A stretch of 5,948 nucleotides of DNA from Thermoplasmata archaeon (GTDB lineage Archaea; Thermoplasmatota; Thermoplasmata; Lutacidiplasmatales; UBA184), in NCBI GenBank assembly GCA_030039135.1, contig JASHQN010000174.1, forward strand, positions 1 through 5,948. Direction: 5' to 3'. Both the position numbers and the translations under genes were made by a program. The notes under the pieces were generated by a model. It saw nothing but the letters and a program-made list of their open reading frames with translations. It ran no database searches and was not told the DNA's origin. Every line of letters begins with the position of its first letter. Position 1 is the stretch's first letter. Below are positions 5,871 to 5,948 of this stretch, piece by piece.

Positions 5871-5948
5871 TGCCGAGGCGCGACCACGAGACCGCTCTCG
5901 TAGCTCGCGCGGATACGTTCGAGAAGGCCGACGAGCATCGACTGGGTC
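5864..5948 (-). CDS. C-terminal end of an unidentified gene (5' end beyond the right edge)
   Basis: A - strand frame is open from the right edge (codons from 5947) to a TAA at 5864-5866. It gives 27 residues, reading TQSMLVGLLERIRASYE and then SGLVVAPRHT. The composition (amphipathic helix followed by a short basic tail) looks like a genuine protein C-terminus, and the gene would end 25 bp before tgtA on the same strand, matching the compact - strand layout. Too little is visible to name a family. The other frames here contain stops or look less protein-like. Confidence 0.55.
   Translation of the reverse strand, partial: TQSMLVGLLERIRASYESGLVVAPRHT

Overview
The window looks like chromosomal housekeeping DNA from a GC-rich archaeon. 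A tRNA-guanine transglycosylase with a C-terminal PUA domain is the archaeosine (archaeal) type, a geranylgeranyl reductase belongs to archaeal ether-lipid synthesis, and Kae1 carries archaeal sequence motifs. A TATA-like AT island lies about 23-40 nt upstream of three start codons, as expected for archaeal promoters with leaderless or nearly leaderless transcripts. A GC-rich Thermoplasmatota (Thermoplasmata-like) lineage is my best guess at taxonomy; it rests on protein 'feel', not on a search.

Layout. On the + strand at the left are the 3' end of a zinc metalloprotease gene (M48/M56 type, cut by the window edge) and, overlapping it by 8 bp, a gene for a surface-anchored secreted protein with a signal peptide, six N-glycosylation sequons and one C-terminal membrane span. 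Everything right of about 1262 is on the - strand, read from right to left: the last 27 codons of an unidentified gene at the right edge, tgtA (archaeosine tRNA-guanine transglycosylase), a 76-residue acidic protein of unknown function, kae1 (t6A synthesis), and a geranylgeranyl reductase. The two strands converge, and the last 106 bp of the surface-protein gene are also the antisense of the reductase C-terminus.

How the genes may work together. tgtA, the small gene and kae1 are closely packed (42 and about 61-67 bp gaps), and two of the three are tRNA-modification enzymes acting on different positions: archaeosine at G15 in the D-loop and t6A at A37 next to the anticodon. The small protein between them is the one real unknown. 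Kae1 is a stand-alone protein here, without the Bud32 kinase domain fused to it in many euryarchaea. The reductase has its own apparent promoter. The protease and surface protein look translationally coupled through a good Shine-Dalgarno site. Gene coverage is nearly continuous: no gap exceeds about 70 bases, and I see no RNA gene, CRISPR array, insertion sequence or phage feature. I found no convincing new system; the points worth following are the small conserved-looking protein, the unfused Kae1, the protease/glycoprotein pair and the convergent overlap.
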